In this document: positions 36,464 through 45,048 of the stretch, in pieces
Position numbering within the stretch: position 1 is the stretch's first letter
How the letters are laid out: the number at the start of each line of letters is the position of its first letter
Origin: Enterococcus alishanensis
GTDB taxonomy: Bacteria; Bacillota; Bacilli; Lactobacillales; Enterococcaceae
DNA: 64,000 nucleotides
NCBI RefSeq assembly: GCF_019218635.1
Contig: NZ_JAHUZB010000001.1
Location: 186,001-250,000, forward strand
Direction: 5' to 3'
Position numbers and translations under genes: made by a program
Notes under the pieces: model-generated
Seen by the model: the letters and a program-made list of their open reading frames with translations, nothing else
Database searches by the model: none
Told to the model about the DNA's origin: nothing

Positions 36464-37468
36464 GTGGATATTTATTTAAAGAAAGCAATTTTACATATCG
36501 TTGACCGTAGCAGTGGTGATCCACTAATTAGTCAACAAGAACTAGATTTGAGTAAGGAATATGTGCGAGATTATTTAACTAGGAAAATCTTAAAAATTTC
36601 ATCGCCACAAACAAAAACCGGAGTTTTAGCAGAAGACTCTAGATTTGCTATGATTGCCAAAGATACAACGGATCATTTTGTTGCTAACAGTGAAAAATTA
36701 TTGCAGTTGTGGTATGACGCATATAAAGAAAGTGAAGAAGCACCGAGTTGTGATATTTTATTGGCTTTATATGAAGAAGATACTGAAATGTATTTAGCTT
36801 TGCTAAAAATTAATTACAATCAGGGTTATACTCATTTAGTTGAGGCAGACGAAACAGGTATGAAGAATGAATTGATTTTACATCAAGCTTTGTTATCAAA
36901 CAAGACGCAAAAAGCTGATGAAGCCATCACTGTTAACTTAGCAAAATTAAACTATGAATTAATTGAAAAGAAATATGTCTTTTCTGGTGAAAAACAATTC
37001 TATTTTTCGACTAAAGTGATTGAGAGTGTGCCGGTTCCTTCATTGGAGGAAAATGTTAAAGTTATCAAACGAGCAGCTGAAAAAATCGGCAGTAAATTTG
37101 AAAATCCTAAACATGATTTAGTTGCAGATGTCAAAGAAGCCATTTATGAGCAGGTGGAAGAAACTGGTCAAATCAATCCTAAAGAAGTTTCCCAAAAGGT
37201 TTTCAAAGAAAATATCTCGGCCCAAATGGCTTTTGAAGCTGAAATTGCTGAAAAAGGTGTGGAGAGCTCAGTTTCTTTAGTGAAAGAAGCCAAAGCGATT
37301 ACAGAAAAAAAATACGGCAAGCAAAAATTAAAGCTTTCCAACGGAATCGAATTGATTGTACCCTTAGAAGTTTATCGTAATCCGGATTTAATCGAATTTG
37401 TGAATCAACCAGATGGCACAATTTCGGTAATGATTAAAAATGTTGATGAAGTCATTAATCGAATTTAA
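36464..37468 (+). CDS. Nucleoid-associated protein, NdpA/YejK family
   Basis: 334 residues, cytoplasmic. MDIYLKKAILHIVDRSSGDPLIS and the mid-region LLALYEEDTEMYLALLKINY with the C-terminal GIELIVPLEVYRNPDLIEF are the hallmarks of the 37-kDa nucleoid-associated family. The exact role is unknown; relatives bind DNA or the nucleoid. GTG 36464 follows AAGGAG by 7 bases; an upstream in-frame TTG overlaps the preceding terminator. Confidence 0.85.
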   Translation: MDIYLKKAILHIVDRSSGDPLISQQELDLSKEYVRDYLTRKILKISSPQTKTGVLAEDSRFAMIAKDTTDHFVANSEKLLQLWYDAYKESEEAPSCDILLALYEEDTEMYLALLKINYNQGYTHLVEADETGMKNELILHQALLSNKTQKADEAITVNLAKLNYELIEKKYVFSGEKQFYFSTKVIESVPVPSLEENVKVIKRAAEKIGSKFENPKHDLVADVKEAIYEQVEETGQINPKEVSQKVFKENISAQMAFEAEIAEKGVESSVSLVKEAKAITEKKYGKQKLKLSNGIELIVPLEVYRNPDLIEFVNQPDGTISVMIKNVDEVINRI

Positions 37469-37488
37469 AGCTACAAGGAGGGAAAAAA

Positions 37489-38436
37489 GTGGAACCATGG
37501 CAAAAATTTTTTAAAATTGGTCATTATACTGACCAAACAAATATGACTGGTTGTACCGTAATTGTTGCGGAAAATGGTGCAACGGGCGGTGTTTATGTTC
37601 GTGGAGGTTCTCCCAATACTCGTGACACAGACGCTTTGAAATCAGAAAACAATCGGAAATTTCTTCATGCAGTGACCTTATCAGGTGGTAGCGGCTTTGG
37701 CTTGTCAGCTAGTGATGGTGTTGTTGGCTTCTTGGAAAAGAAAAAAATTGGTCGTGATGTTGGTGTCACAGTGGTTCCTAATGTCAGCGGCGCAAGTTTA
37801 TTTGATTTAAAAATTGCCAATAGTGAGGTGCGACCAGATTCAGAGGCGGGCCGTCTAGCTTGTGAAGCGGCGTTTTCCGAAGAAATTTTTCAATCAGGGA
37901 ATTTTGGTGCGGGAACTGGCGCGACAGTTGGTACGATTAATGGATCAGAAAATGCCATGAAAGGCGGTATTGGAATTCATACACTAACTTACGGAGAATT
38001 ATTTGTGACAGCAGTTATTGCAGTCAATGCTGTTGGAGATATTTATGATGAAGAAAAAAATCAATTTATCGCTGGTACTCGCCGGGGAACAACGATGGGT
38101 CATGCAGAAGAAATTCTTTTGGAAAAATATCTAACAGATTCAGATCTATATTCTGGTAATACAGTGATTGGTTGTGTTATGACCAATGCCATGATGCCAA
38201 AAAATAAAGCCAATAAATTAGCGGATTTAAGTCATAATGGGATTGCTCGAGCAGTTCGACCAGCCCATACTACTTACGATGGCGATACAATGTTTATCTT
38301 GGCAGCTAACGAAATTCCCGCAAGCTTTGAAGCTGTGTCAATTCTAACAGTGAGAGCAGTGCGAGCAGCCATATTAGAGGGTGTTCAAGCGGCCGAAAGC
38401 TATGCACCATTTTTGGCAGCAAAAGATTTTAAATAA
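37489..38436 (+). CDS. P1-family (DmpA-like) N-terminal nucleophile peptidase
   Basis: 315 residues. The family cleaves itself into two chains and works as an aminopeptidase or amidase. Seen are MTGCTVIVAENGATGGVYVRGGSPNTRDTD, a Gly-rich LSGGSGFGLSASDGV loop, and GAGTGATVGT near the expected self-cleavage site. The nucleophile cannot be assigned with certainty by eye. GTG 37489 follows AAGGAGGG. It lies 20 bases after the nucleoid gene, so the two are likely one operon. Confidence 0.88.
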   Translation: MEPWQKFFKIGHYTDQTNMTGCTVIVAENGATGGVYVRGGSPNTRDTDALKSENNRKFLHAVTLSGGSGFGLSASDGVVGFLEKKKIGRDVGVTVVPNVSGASLFDLKIANSEVRPDSEAGRLACEAAFSEEIFQSGNFGAGTGATVGTINGSENAMKGGIGIHTLTYGELFVTAVIAVNAVGDIYDEEKNQFIAGTRRGTTMGHAEEILLEKYLTDSDLYSGNTVIGCVMTNAMMPKNKANKLADLSHNGIARAVRPAHTTYDGDTMFILAANEIPASFEAVSILTVRAVRAAILEGVQAAESYAPFLAAKDFK

Positions 38437-38470
38437 AAAATTCTGGCGCAATATGCGTCAGAATTTTTTA
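38437..38470. terminator. Bidirectional terminator
   Basis: AAAAAATTCTGGCGCA pairs with TGCGTCAGAATTTTTT around an ATA loop, between convergent genes. Confidence 0.85.
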
Positions 38471-38929
38471 TTTTGCTACAAATAGTTGAACAGCCTGCAT
38501 AATCATATACGTAATCCCCGCTGCGATTACAGGACCAGCAGCGACACCTTTTAAAAAGACGACCCCGACAATCGTTCCAAAGACTAAAGCTACCGTTACT
38601 TCGGGTGATTGGGCAATTAAATTTACACCACGAGCAGACAAAATAGCGACTAAAATACCACATAAAGTTGCTACCCAGCCTAAAGGTGATTTCAAAGTAT
38701 TAAATAAATCACGAAAAGCAATATCGCCTGTTGCGATTGGTACTAAAATAGTTGCAGAAATTAAAGTAACGCCCCAATTAATCCCCTTTTGATTCAAGGT
38801 GGTTAATATTTTATCGGCGTTAGGCAAGATTTTTAATAGACAAACAGCCAAAACAGCAATTAACAAACTCTGATTTTTAGCAAAGAAAGCAATTGCTACA
38901 ATTAAGCCAAGAAAAAGCCAGCTTTCCAT
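38468..38929 (-). CDS. UPF0756/DUF441 family membrane protein
   Basis: 153 residues with four helices: ESWLFLGLIVAIAFFAKNQSLLIAVLAVCLLKILP, GINWGVTLISATILVPIATG, GWVATLCGILVAILSARGV and the C-terminal VALVFGTIVGVVFLKGVAAGP. The family has no established function. ATG 38929 sits after AGGAGGAAGAAA; the ATG at 38950 is before that site. Confidence 0.87.
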   Translation of the reverse strand: MESWLFLGLIVAIAFFAKNQSLLIAVLAVCLLKILPNADKILTTLNQKGINWGVTLISATILVPIATGDIAFRDLFNTLKSPLGWVATLCGILVAILSARGVNLIAQSPEVTVALVFGTIVGVVFLKGVAAGPVIAAGITYMIMQAVQLFVAK

Positions 38930-39189
38930 TTTCTTCCTCCTAAATGTCATTTGATTCTCAATAAGAATAGCATTTTTTTATTGAAAACCCAAAAATAATT
39001 CTAAAACAGATAAATAGATAAATCTATTTTTTCTGATAGAATTTAGCTTCTCATTTCTTCATCCATTGTCGAATAAGTCCAAAACATAGCTATTACATGA
39101 TTTTTCTTACATAAACCATCAGATAAATCGGCATTTTTCATTCTAATAACAGAAAAAAATGAGATAAAATAAAAAATTAAGCTTTTTTC
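38930..39189. other. Intergenic region between divergent DUF441 and NADH peroxidase genes
   Basis: About 260 AT-rich bases upstream of the peroxidase promoter. It holds an AAATAGA/TCTATTT inverted repeat near 39012-39030 and no open frame or RNA gene that I can support. Confidence 0.5.
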
Positions 39190-39218
39190 TACAGTTTTGA
39201 ATGATTATAAAGTACAAT
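39190..39218 (+). promoter_or_regulatory. Probable promoter of the NADH peroxidase gene
   Basis: TACAAT (39213-39218) as -10, with a weak -35 about 39190-39195. The candidate PerR box fills the spacer between them. Confidence 0.5.
39196..39210 (+). promoter_or_regulatory. Candidate PerR box
   Basis: TTTGAATGATTATAA fits the PerR consensus TTATAATNATTATAA at 12 of 14 defined positions and lies in the promoter spacer. PerR represses peroxide-defence genes, which suits an NADH peroxidase. Confidence 0.6.
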
Positions 39219-39257
39219 GGAATAGTAAGAAAAAAATGAATATAGGAGGAATTTTTC

Positions 39258-40610
39258 ATGAAGGCTATCGTTTTAGGCTCTTCTCATGGTGGATATGAAG
39301 CTGTAGAAGAACTATTGCTGTTGCATCCTGATGCAGAGATTCAGTGGTATGAAAAAGGTGACTTCATCTCATTCATGGGTTGAGGCACGCAAATGTATCT
39401 TGAAGGGGTCGTAAAAGATGTGAATTCAATTCGCTATATGACACCAGAAAAGATGAGAGAACGTGGGGTCCACGTCTTTGATAACACTGAAATTACAAAA
39501 GTAGAACCTGACAAACATCAGGTAGAAGTATTGAACCATGTGACAGGTGAAAGCCGCGTCGAAAGTTATGACAAATTAATTTTAAGTCCTGGAGCAAATC
39601 CATTTATCGTGCCAGTTCCTGGTAATGATTTGGCAAACATTAAAACTATGCGGGGTCGTCAAGACACGATTGATTTAAGAATGTTGGCTGTTGATCCAGA
39701 GATTGAAAATGTGGTGATTATCGGTAGCGGCTATATCGGTATCGAAGCAGCAGAAAGTTTTGCTGTAGCTGGTAAAAATGTAACAGTCATCGATGTGATT
39801 GATCGTCCATTAGGCGTTTATTTGGATAAAGAATTGACTGATGTTTTACAAGAAACGATGGAAGCAAACAATATTCGGTTTGCCACTGGCGAACGAGTGC
39901 AAGCTTTTGAGGGCGTTGATGGTAAAGTCAAAAAAGCAATCACTGATCAAGGTGAATATTCAGCTGACTTAGTTGTTATGTCTGCCGGTGTTCGACCAAA
40001 TACAAAATGGTTAGAAGGCGCTGTTGAATTATTACCAAATGGTATGATTAAAACAGACAAATTCATGCAAACTAGTGCACCAGATGTATTTGCAGTCGGT
40101 GATGCCACTTTAATCCAATATAATCCAGGACAAACTGAGATGAATGTTTCTCTTGCAACTAATGCAAGTCGTCAAGGTCGCTATGCTGTGAAAAACTTAA
40201 TGGCACCGACAAAACCATTCCCAGGGGTTCAAGGTTCTTCTGCCTTACGTGTTTTTGATTATAAATTTGCTTCAACCGGTTTAAATGATGCAACTGCTGG
40301 TAAATTAGGGATTGAAATCAAATCTGTCTTAGTAGAACAAGATACTTTGATGGATTTCGTACCAGAAAAAATGAAAGAACGTGTATTGTTTAAATTAGCT
40401 TACGATCCAGAAACTTTAAAAATCGTCGGCGCACAAATTTTATCTAAACAAGATTTGACAGCAAACATCAATGCTATGTCGATCGCTATTCAAACTGGTT
40501 TCACGATTGAACAATTGGCTTATGCTGATTTCTTCTTCCAACCAGAATTTGATATGCGTTGGAACTTACTAAATGTTGCAGGTCAAAAAGCTTTAAACCA
40601 AGAAAGATAA
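39258..40610 (+). CDS. npr: NADH peroxidase with in-frame TGA at the catalytic Cys42 codon
   Basis: FAD enzyme that reduces H2O2 to water with NADH, using a Cys-sulfenic acid cycle at Cys42. Read through the TGA it is 450 residues. The start [20 protein letters not shown] includes active-site His10. Residues 38-47 read FMG-[TGA 39381-39383]-GTQMYL where the enterococcal enzyme has [21 protein letters not shown] (NADH site), VFAVGDATL (FAD) and the C-terminal [10 protein letters not shown] are intact. No cysteine codon occurs anywhere in the frame. AGGAGG precedes ATG 39258. Either Sec is inserted or the enzyme is newly inactivated; a restart at 39393 would lack the FAD-binding N terminus. Confidence 0.85.
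39394..39422 (+). promoter_or_regulatory. SECIS-like hairpin after the in-frame TGA
   Basis: ATCTT (39397-39401) pairs with AAGAT (39415-39419), extended outward by three G-U pairs (39394-39396 with 39420-39422). The 13-base loop opens with G and holds GGGG. The loop begins 18 bases after the TGA, within the spacing usual for bacterial SECIS elements. The helix is short and AT-rich, so chance is possible. Confidence 0.35.
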
Positions 40611-40623
40611 AATAATCCTTTTC

Positions 40624-40655
40624 AGACTACATCATTATGGTGTAGTCTTTTTTTA
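40624..40655 (+). terminator. Rho-independent terminator of the peroxidase gene
   Basis: AGACTACA (40624-40631) pairs with TGTAGTCT (40641-40648), then seven T. Confidence 0.8.
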
Positions 40656-40678
40656 GAGAATAAATTAAGGAGATTGAA

Positions 40679-41632
40679 ATGAAAATAGGGTTAAGAACAA
40701 TAAAAACTGCCATTGGTGCCGCAATTGCATTGTTAATTGCTGAAGCGATTGGTTTAGCTTATCCGACCTCAGCGGCGATTATTACCGTTTTGAGCGTCAC
40801 CAATACGAAACGCTCTACCGCAAAAACAGCCATAGGGAGAGTTTTATCGCTGACTTTGGCCTTAGCAGTAGCATTGATTTGTTTTTCTATATTAGGTTTT
40901 CACGCGATTGCTTTTGGTTTGTATTTGCTGATTTTTATTCCTTTTTCAGTCAAATTTAAATTAAGTGAAGGAATTGCCGTCAGCTCCGTTTTGATCACTC
41001 ATTTTCTCAGTGATGGTCGCTTTAGCTGGCCGGCCATTGCCAATGAATATTTGTTGATGATTATTGGTGTTGGCTGTGCGTTAGCCGTTAATTTGTACAT
41101 GCCTGACACAGAAAAAAGAATTCAAGAAGATCAGTTAGTCGTGGAAGTCATTATGAGGGATCTTTTGCAAGAGATGGCGACTTATTTGAATCAGTCGTCA
41201 AAAGAAGCCATGCTGTTTCAAATGTGCCAATCTTTAGCAGATTTTATTAAAGAGGCGCAAAATAATGCCCGCCAATTTGAAGAGAATCGTTTTGTAGGGG
41301 CCAATCATTATTATTTCGAATATTTTGCGATGCGGCGTTTACAGTTACGTATCTTAAATAATATGTTGACTATTTTACAAGATTTGTCAGCGACTGAAGA
41401 AGAGGCTCACGAATTGCAGGAGTTGTTAAACTTTACTAGTGAAACTTTGGCTGAAGATAATGATGGTAAGGTGATTCAAGAAAAAATTGCCGAAACAAAC
41501 CAAAAATATCGGCAAAAGGATTTACCAGATAGTCGGGAAGCATTTGAAAATCGAGCCCAACTATTTCAGCTTTTTCAATTGTTTCAAGAATTTATTGAAA
41601 TCAAAGCTAGTTTTCATCGACAACAAAAATAA
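40679..41632 (+). CDS. Aromatic acid exporter family protein (DUF939/FUSC)
   Basis: 317 residues: an N-terminal membrane half with about six helices (KIGLRTIKTAIGAAIALLIAEAIGL ... VLLITHFLSDG-like region ... NEYLLMIIGVGCALAVNLYMP) and a soluble helical C-terminal half (about 150-317). TSAAIITVLSVTNTKRSTAKTAIGRV after helix 1 is the family signature. The transported compound is unknown. ATG 40679 follows AAGGAG. It is separated from npr by a terminator. Confidence 0.85.
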   Translation: MKIGLRTIKTAIGAAIALLIAEAIGLAYPTSAAIITVLSVTNTKRSTAKTAIGRVLSLTLALAVALICFSILGFHAIAFGLYLLIFIPFSVKFKLSEGIAVSSVLITHFLSDGRFSWPAIANEYLLMIIGVGCALAVNLYMPDTEKRIQEDQLVVEVIMRDLLQEMATYLNQSSKEAMLFQMCQSLADFIKEAQNNARQFEENRFVGANHYYFEYFAMRRLQLRILNNMLTILQDLSATEEEAHELQELLNFTSETLAEDNDGKVIQEKIAETNQKYRQKDLPDSREAFENRAQLFQLFQLFQEFIEIKASFHRQQK

Positions 41633-41667
41633 ACAGGAAACGGTTTTTAGCCGTTTCCTGTTTTTTT
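41632..41667. terminator. Bidirectional terminator
   Basis: AACAGGAAACGG (41632-41643) pairs with CCGTTTCCTGTT (41651-41662), then T-run. It overlaps the end of the convergent YoaK gene. Confidence 0.85.
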
Positions 41668-42345
41668 ATGGAATAAATTAGCTCCACGGGTAAATTTCCA
41701 AATGAAGAAAGTTTGACTTAAAGCTAATGCCAAAAAGCATAGTGCAATGATAAAAGTAGTTTGGTATCCAATCAAATGATAACAAAAAACCGCGACAACA
41801 ACACCACTAATAAAGGCGGTAACTACACTGGAAAAATGAAAAAAACCTTTTTTAGCAAGCGGGTCATGATTTTTAAGGTAGTCGTAAAAATTGGTGGCCA
41901 TCCCTTTTAAATTACCCGTGGTAAACAAATTGGTATAAGTTAAGCCATTGATTTTGTCAAAGCTAATCCATTGAATAGCTGCAGTGAAAGCAATCAGCAT
42001 AATCACAATTGTATGCAACGGTTGAAAAAATTGTGTCGTTAACAAAAGAAAAATTACAGCTTCGTAGTACAACACGCCTAAACGCCAAAAGAACCATTTT
42101 TTCTGATTGGCAAGGTCAATTAAATATTTTGCCAAAAAGATTCCTAGAAAAAAACACAAAGTCGACAATAGCTTTTTACCAACGGACGCCCATTGACCGT
42201 CAAATCCTTGAATAATGGCTAAGACTAAATTACCAGTCTGAGCGGAAGCAAAAGCTTGGTATCGTAAATAAGTATAGCTATCCAACATGCCGCCAATAAA
42301 AGTCAGCATCAGTCCTACTGAAGGATTTTCATGGAAGCTTTTCAT
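41647..42345 (-). CDS. YoaK/DUF1275 family membrane protein
   Basis: 232 residues, six helices. LMLTFIGGMLDSYTYLRYQAFASAQTGNLVLAIIQG at the N terminus and the later TNLFTTGNLKGMATNFYDYL repeat of the same T-G-N motif are characteristic of the DUF1275 (YoaK) family. The function is unknown. ATG 42345 (MKSFHENP) is preferred because AAAGAGA lies 8 bases before it; ATG 42354 overlaps that site. Confidence 0.87.
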   Translation of the reverse strand: MKSFHENPSVGLMLTFIGGMLDSYTYLRYQAFASAQTGNLVLAIIQGFDGQWASVGKKLLSTLCFFLGIFLAKYLIDLANQKKWFFWRLGVLYYEAVIFLLLTTQFFQPLHTIVIMLIAFTAAIQWISFDKINGLTYTNLFTTGNLKGMATNFYDYLKNHDPLAKKGFFHFSSVVTAFISGVVVAVFCYHLIGYQTTFIIALCFLALALSQTFFIWKFTRGANLFHKKTGNG

Positions 42346-42540
42346 AAAAATCATCTCTTTTCTGTCTTATCTTAGCACAAAGAAAAGTTTCTTGAAAAAT
42401 AATTTCCATTTTATCAGCATTTCTATCTTGAAATTTTTCATTTATAGCAACAGAAATGAAGTTGCAACTATCTTTTTTACCCAGTTGTGTTAGAATAAAC
42501 ATGTTTTTTATCATGTGAACTGTGAAGGGAAAGAAGCACC

Positions 42541-43257
42541 ATGCCTAAAAGGCCAGTCTGGATAGAAACGTTATCCGCGGCAGCACCCCTTTGTTTAAGC
42601 TATATTCCTGTTGGTTTAGCGTGCGGAATGCTTTTACAAAAAGTTGGTTTTAACGTTTTCTTAACAGCATTAATATCGATCTTAGTTTTTTCTGGCGGCG
42701 CCCAATTTTTAGTTGTTTCAATGTTAGCCGTTCATGCATCATTGGCAACGACAGTTTTGATGGTTTTCTTCTTGGAGTTGCGCTATGCCTTATTGGGGGC
42801 GAGTTTATCACAATTTTTTAAAGATGAGTCGCGGGGAAGAATTGGTTTGTTTGCCCAATCGATGAACGATGAAAATTATGCAGTAAATTATTTAAAATAT
42901 TCGACGGATTCCAACTGGAATTATAAAAAAGCGCTATCAGTTAATTGGCTATCATTGAGTGCTTGGACAATCAGTACGGTAGCAGGAACGATTTTTGGTT
43001 CGGTCATCCATATCAATACAGAATTGGTCCATTTTGCTTTGACAGCAATGTTTATTTTTATGTTTATGATGCAATTGAAGGATCGCCTATTGCTTTTTTC
43101 CGGCTTACTATCGGGTGTATTATCTGTTTTATTGATGCTGCTTTTTCAAAATACATTTGGTTTAATTGTAGCTACTTTACTGGCTTCATTGGCGGGATAT
43201 TTGTTGGAACGTCAGCATAAAAGAAAAACCACAAAACAGCAAGGAGCCTCTTTATGA
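42541..43257 (+). CDS. azlC: AzlC family branched-chain amino acid exporter subunit
   Basis: 238 residues, the large subunit of a two-gene exporter for branched-chain amino acids or their analogues. AAPLCLSYIPVGLACGMLLQKVGF, FSGGAQFLVVSML and FLELRYALLGASLS are family landmarks. The start codon ATG 42541 follows GAAGGGAAAG. It ends in TGA overlapping the ATG of azlD (ATGA), a classic coupled pair. Confidence 0.92.
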   Translation: MPKRPVWIETLSAAAPLCLSYIPVGLACGMLLQKVGFNVFLTALISILVFSGGAQFLVVSMLAVHASLATTVLMVFFLELRYALLGASLSQFFKDESRGRIGLFAQSMNDENYAVNYLKYSTDSNWNYKKALSVNWLSLSAWTISTVAGTIFGSVIHINTELVHFALTAMFIFMFMMQLKDRLLLFSGLLSGVLSVLLMLLFQNTFGLIVATLLASLAGYLLERQHKRKTTKQQGASL

Positions 43258-43568
43258 GTAATTATTTATTGCTAGTTATCATTTGTTTGTTTGGTGCATC
43301 TTATTTACCAAGATTGTTTCCAATGATGTATTTTGCCAAGCATAAAGTGCCGGAATGGTTCAGTGAATGGATGAAATTTGTACCGATTTCATTATTTGCC
43401 GCGTTGGTCTTTAAAGATGTTTTTTTGACTGATAATGCAATCGATCTGATTGGGAATGTAAAAATTATTGCCATGTTAATTGTAGCTGTGGTTGCTTATA
43501 AAAGCCGTTCGATGGCCATATCTGTATTGACAGGTTTGGCAGCAATTTTTTTATTGAACTTGATTTAA
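43254..43568 (+). CDS. azlD: AzlD family transport protein (small subunit)
   Basis: 104 residues with three to four helices (LLLVIICLFGASYLPRLFPMMYF, PISLFAALVFKDVFL, ILAMLIVAVVAYKSR region, ISVLTGLAAIFLLNL). It partners AzlC in the membrane. The start overlaps the azlC stop by 4 bases. A long hairpin terminator follows. Confidence 0.92.
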   Translation: MSNYLLLVIICLFGASYLPRLFPMMYFAKHKVPEWFSEWMKFVPISLFAALVFKDVFLTDNAIDLIGNVKIIAMLIVAVVAYKSRSMAISVLTGLAAIFLLNLI

Positions 43569-43618
43569 AAAAGTGCCAGCAAAAAGGTCCTGTTAGACTT
43601 TTTGCTGGCACTTTTATT
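43568..43618. terminator. Bidirectional terminator
   Basis: AAAGTGCCAGCAAAAAG pairs with CTTTTTGCTGGCACTTT, the arms flanked by A and T runs. It serves azlCD and the convergent small gene. Confidence 0.9.
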
Positions 43619-43909
43619 TTAGGCTTGAAATTCTGCTAAGGGACGGAAGGTCAAGATTGTCATTTTGCGATAAAATTCGGCTGGTAATTTTTTCCAAGAA
43701 TTTAATAATCGTTTGAAAAAATTATCTTCTGCTTGAATCACATATTCGTTTAAAACGATCCCACTAGATTTTTTTGGTTCTTTTATCATATTTTCGTAAG
43801 CTTCTTCTGCTTGATTTTGATTATCATAAATTCCTAGAGTATCAATCTCAATGTAAGAACCTTCAATTTTTTGAGTTTCTTCAATAAAATAAACGCTTTT
43901 CTTTTCCAT
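43619..43909 (-). CDS. Hypothetical 96-residue protein
   Basis: I do not recognise a family. MEKKSVYFIEETQKIEGSYIEIDTLGIYDNQNQAEEAYENMIKEPKKSS looks like a small soluble alpha/beta protein, with a Trp-Lys-rich C-terminal part (LLNSWKKLPAEFYRKM). No signal peptide or cysteines. ATG 43909 follows AAAGGAGC. It ends at the shared terminator. It lies 89 bases downstream of the sensor kinase gene in the same direction and may be co-transcribed with it. Confidence 0.75.
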   Translation of the reverse strand: MEKKSVYFIEETQKIEGSYIEIDTLGIYDNQNQAEEAYENMIKEPKKSSGIVLNEYVIQAEDNFFKRLLNSWKKLPAEFYRKMTILTFRPLAEFQA

Positions 43910-43998
43910 AAGTTTTGAGCTCCTTTACTTAATACAATCAGTTTACCCTGACTTTGTTAACTAATTGTGAAGTGAAAGGAGAAGCTTTTGTCATTTAT

Positions 43999-45048
43999 TT
44001 ATGACTTTTTTGTGTCTAAGGGTAAATAAACTTTAAATGTGGTGCCTACATTCAGTTGACTAGTGACTTTGACTTTTCCATCGTGTAAAGCCACAATTTT
44101 TTGGACAAGGGCTAGGCCAAGACCATTGCCTTTTGATTGACGACTCGTATCATTTTGATAAAATTTATCGAAAATTTTTGGGATTGTTTTTTCAGCCATC
44201 CCAACTCCTTGGTCACTAATTGCGACAATTACTGTGTCAGGTAATACTTTTATAGAAATTATGATTGTGGTATTTTCTTGACTGTATTTTAAAGCATTAT
44301 CAATTAAGTTTAACCAAACTTGATACAGCAATTCTTCATTGCCAAAATAATCGGTGTTGATTAAATCAAGCTGCCAATTAATCCCTTGGTTTTCCCAACG
44401 AGGCTGTAAAAATAAAATTACCTGCCGTAATTGTTCATCTAAACGAAAATGTTGCTTTTCTAGGCCTAATTCTTGATTTTCCAATTTGGTTAATTTTAAG
44501 ATGTTCTCTGTAAGTTGGCTTAATTGTCGGGTACCATCTTGAATTCGTCGTAAATAATCTTGCCGTTCAACTTCACTTAAATCTTCTGCTTGAAGTAATT
44601 GTACGTAGCCTTGAATAGTTGCAATTGGCGTTTTAAACTCATGGGAAACATCGGAAACAAAATTATTCTGTAGCATTTCGATGCTGTTTAATCCCCGGAC
44701 CATTAAATTAAAATCATGGTAGAGTTGAGCAACTTCATGGACTTTTTGTTGATCGTCTAAAGCAATTGAAAAATCCCCTTGAGAAACTTGATTCATGGCT
44801 TTTCGGAGATTAGCAATCGGTTGTAAAATCCGTTTTCCCACAAATAATGAAACGCCAGCGCCAATCACTAAGCTTAATAGAGAAATAAAACCTAAAGGAA
44901 AGAATTGATTATTTCGTTCAGCTGATAGAAATTCGTAATGGTTAATCAGTAGTAATAAGAAGATGAAAATTGTTAACACAAGTAACATCATCAAAAAAAT
45001 AATACAGGCAAAATAAATCCATAGTTGTGAGTAGAGTTTTTTTCTCAT
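43999..45048 (-). CDS. Sensor histidine kinase (HisKA/HATPase)
   Basis: 349 residues: helices at about 10-35 and 52-70 with a very short outside loop (about 16 residues), HAMP (71-123), H-box SHEFKTPIA with H136, N-box NLIDNALKYS, G1 DQGVGMA, G2 GLGLALV. The minimal external loop fits an intramembrane-sensing kinase that responds to envelope stress or to its partner ABC transporter. It overlaps the regulator gene by 4 bases. Confidence 0.93.
   Translation of the reverse strand: MRKKLYSQLWIYFACIIFLMMLLVLTIFIFLLLLINHYEFLSAERNNQFFPLGFISLLSLVIGAGVSLFVGKRILQPIANLRKAMNQVSQGDFSIALDDQQKVHEVAQLYHDFNLMVRGLNSIEMLQNNFVSDVSHEFKTPIATIQGYVQLLQAEDLSEVERQDYLRRIQDGTRQLSQLTENILKLTKLENQELGLEKQHFRLDEQLRQVILFLQPRWENQGINWQLDLINTDYFGNEELLYQVWLNLIDNALKYSQENTTIIISIKVLPDTVIVAISDQGVGMAEKTIPKIFDKFYQNDTSRQSKGNGLGLALVQKIVALHDGKVKVTSQLNVGTTFKVYLPLDTKKS

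Noticed and set aside
39381-39383. Genome-wide reassignment of TGA to an amino acid
   Set aside because: TGA ends the genes at 24603, 27471, 43257 and 50878 at normal family lengths, so it is a working stop codon here.
39393-40610. NADH peroxidase as a shorter gene starting at the ATG after the TGA
   Set aside because: No ribosome site precedes 39393, and the product would lack the FAD-binding N terminus and the active-site residue. The true start with AGGAGG is 39258.
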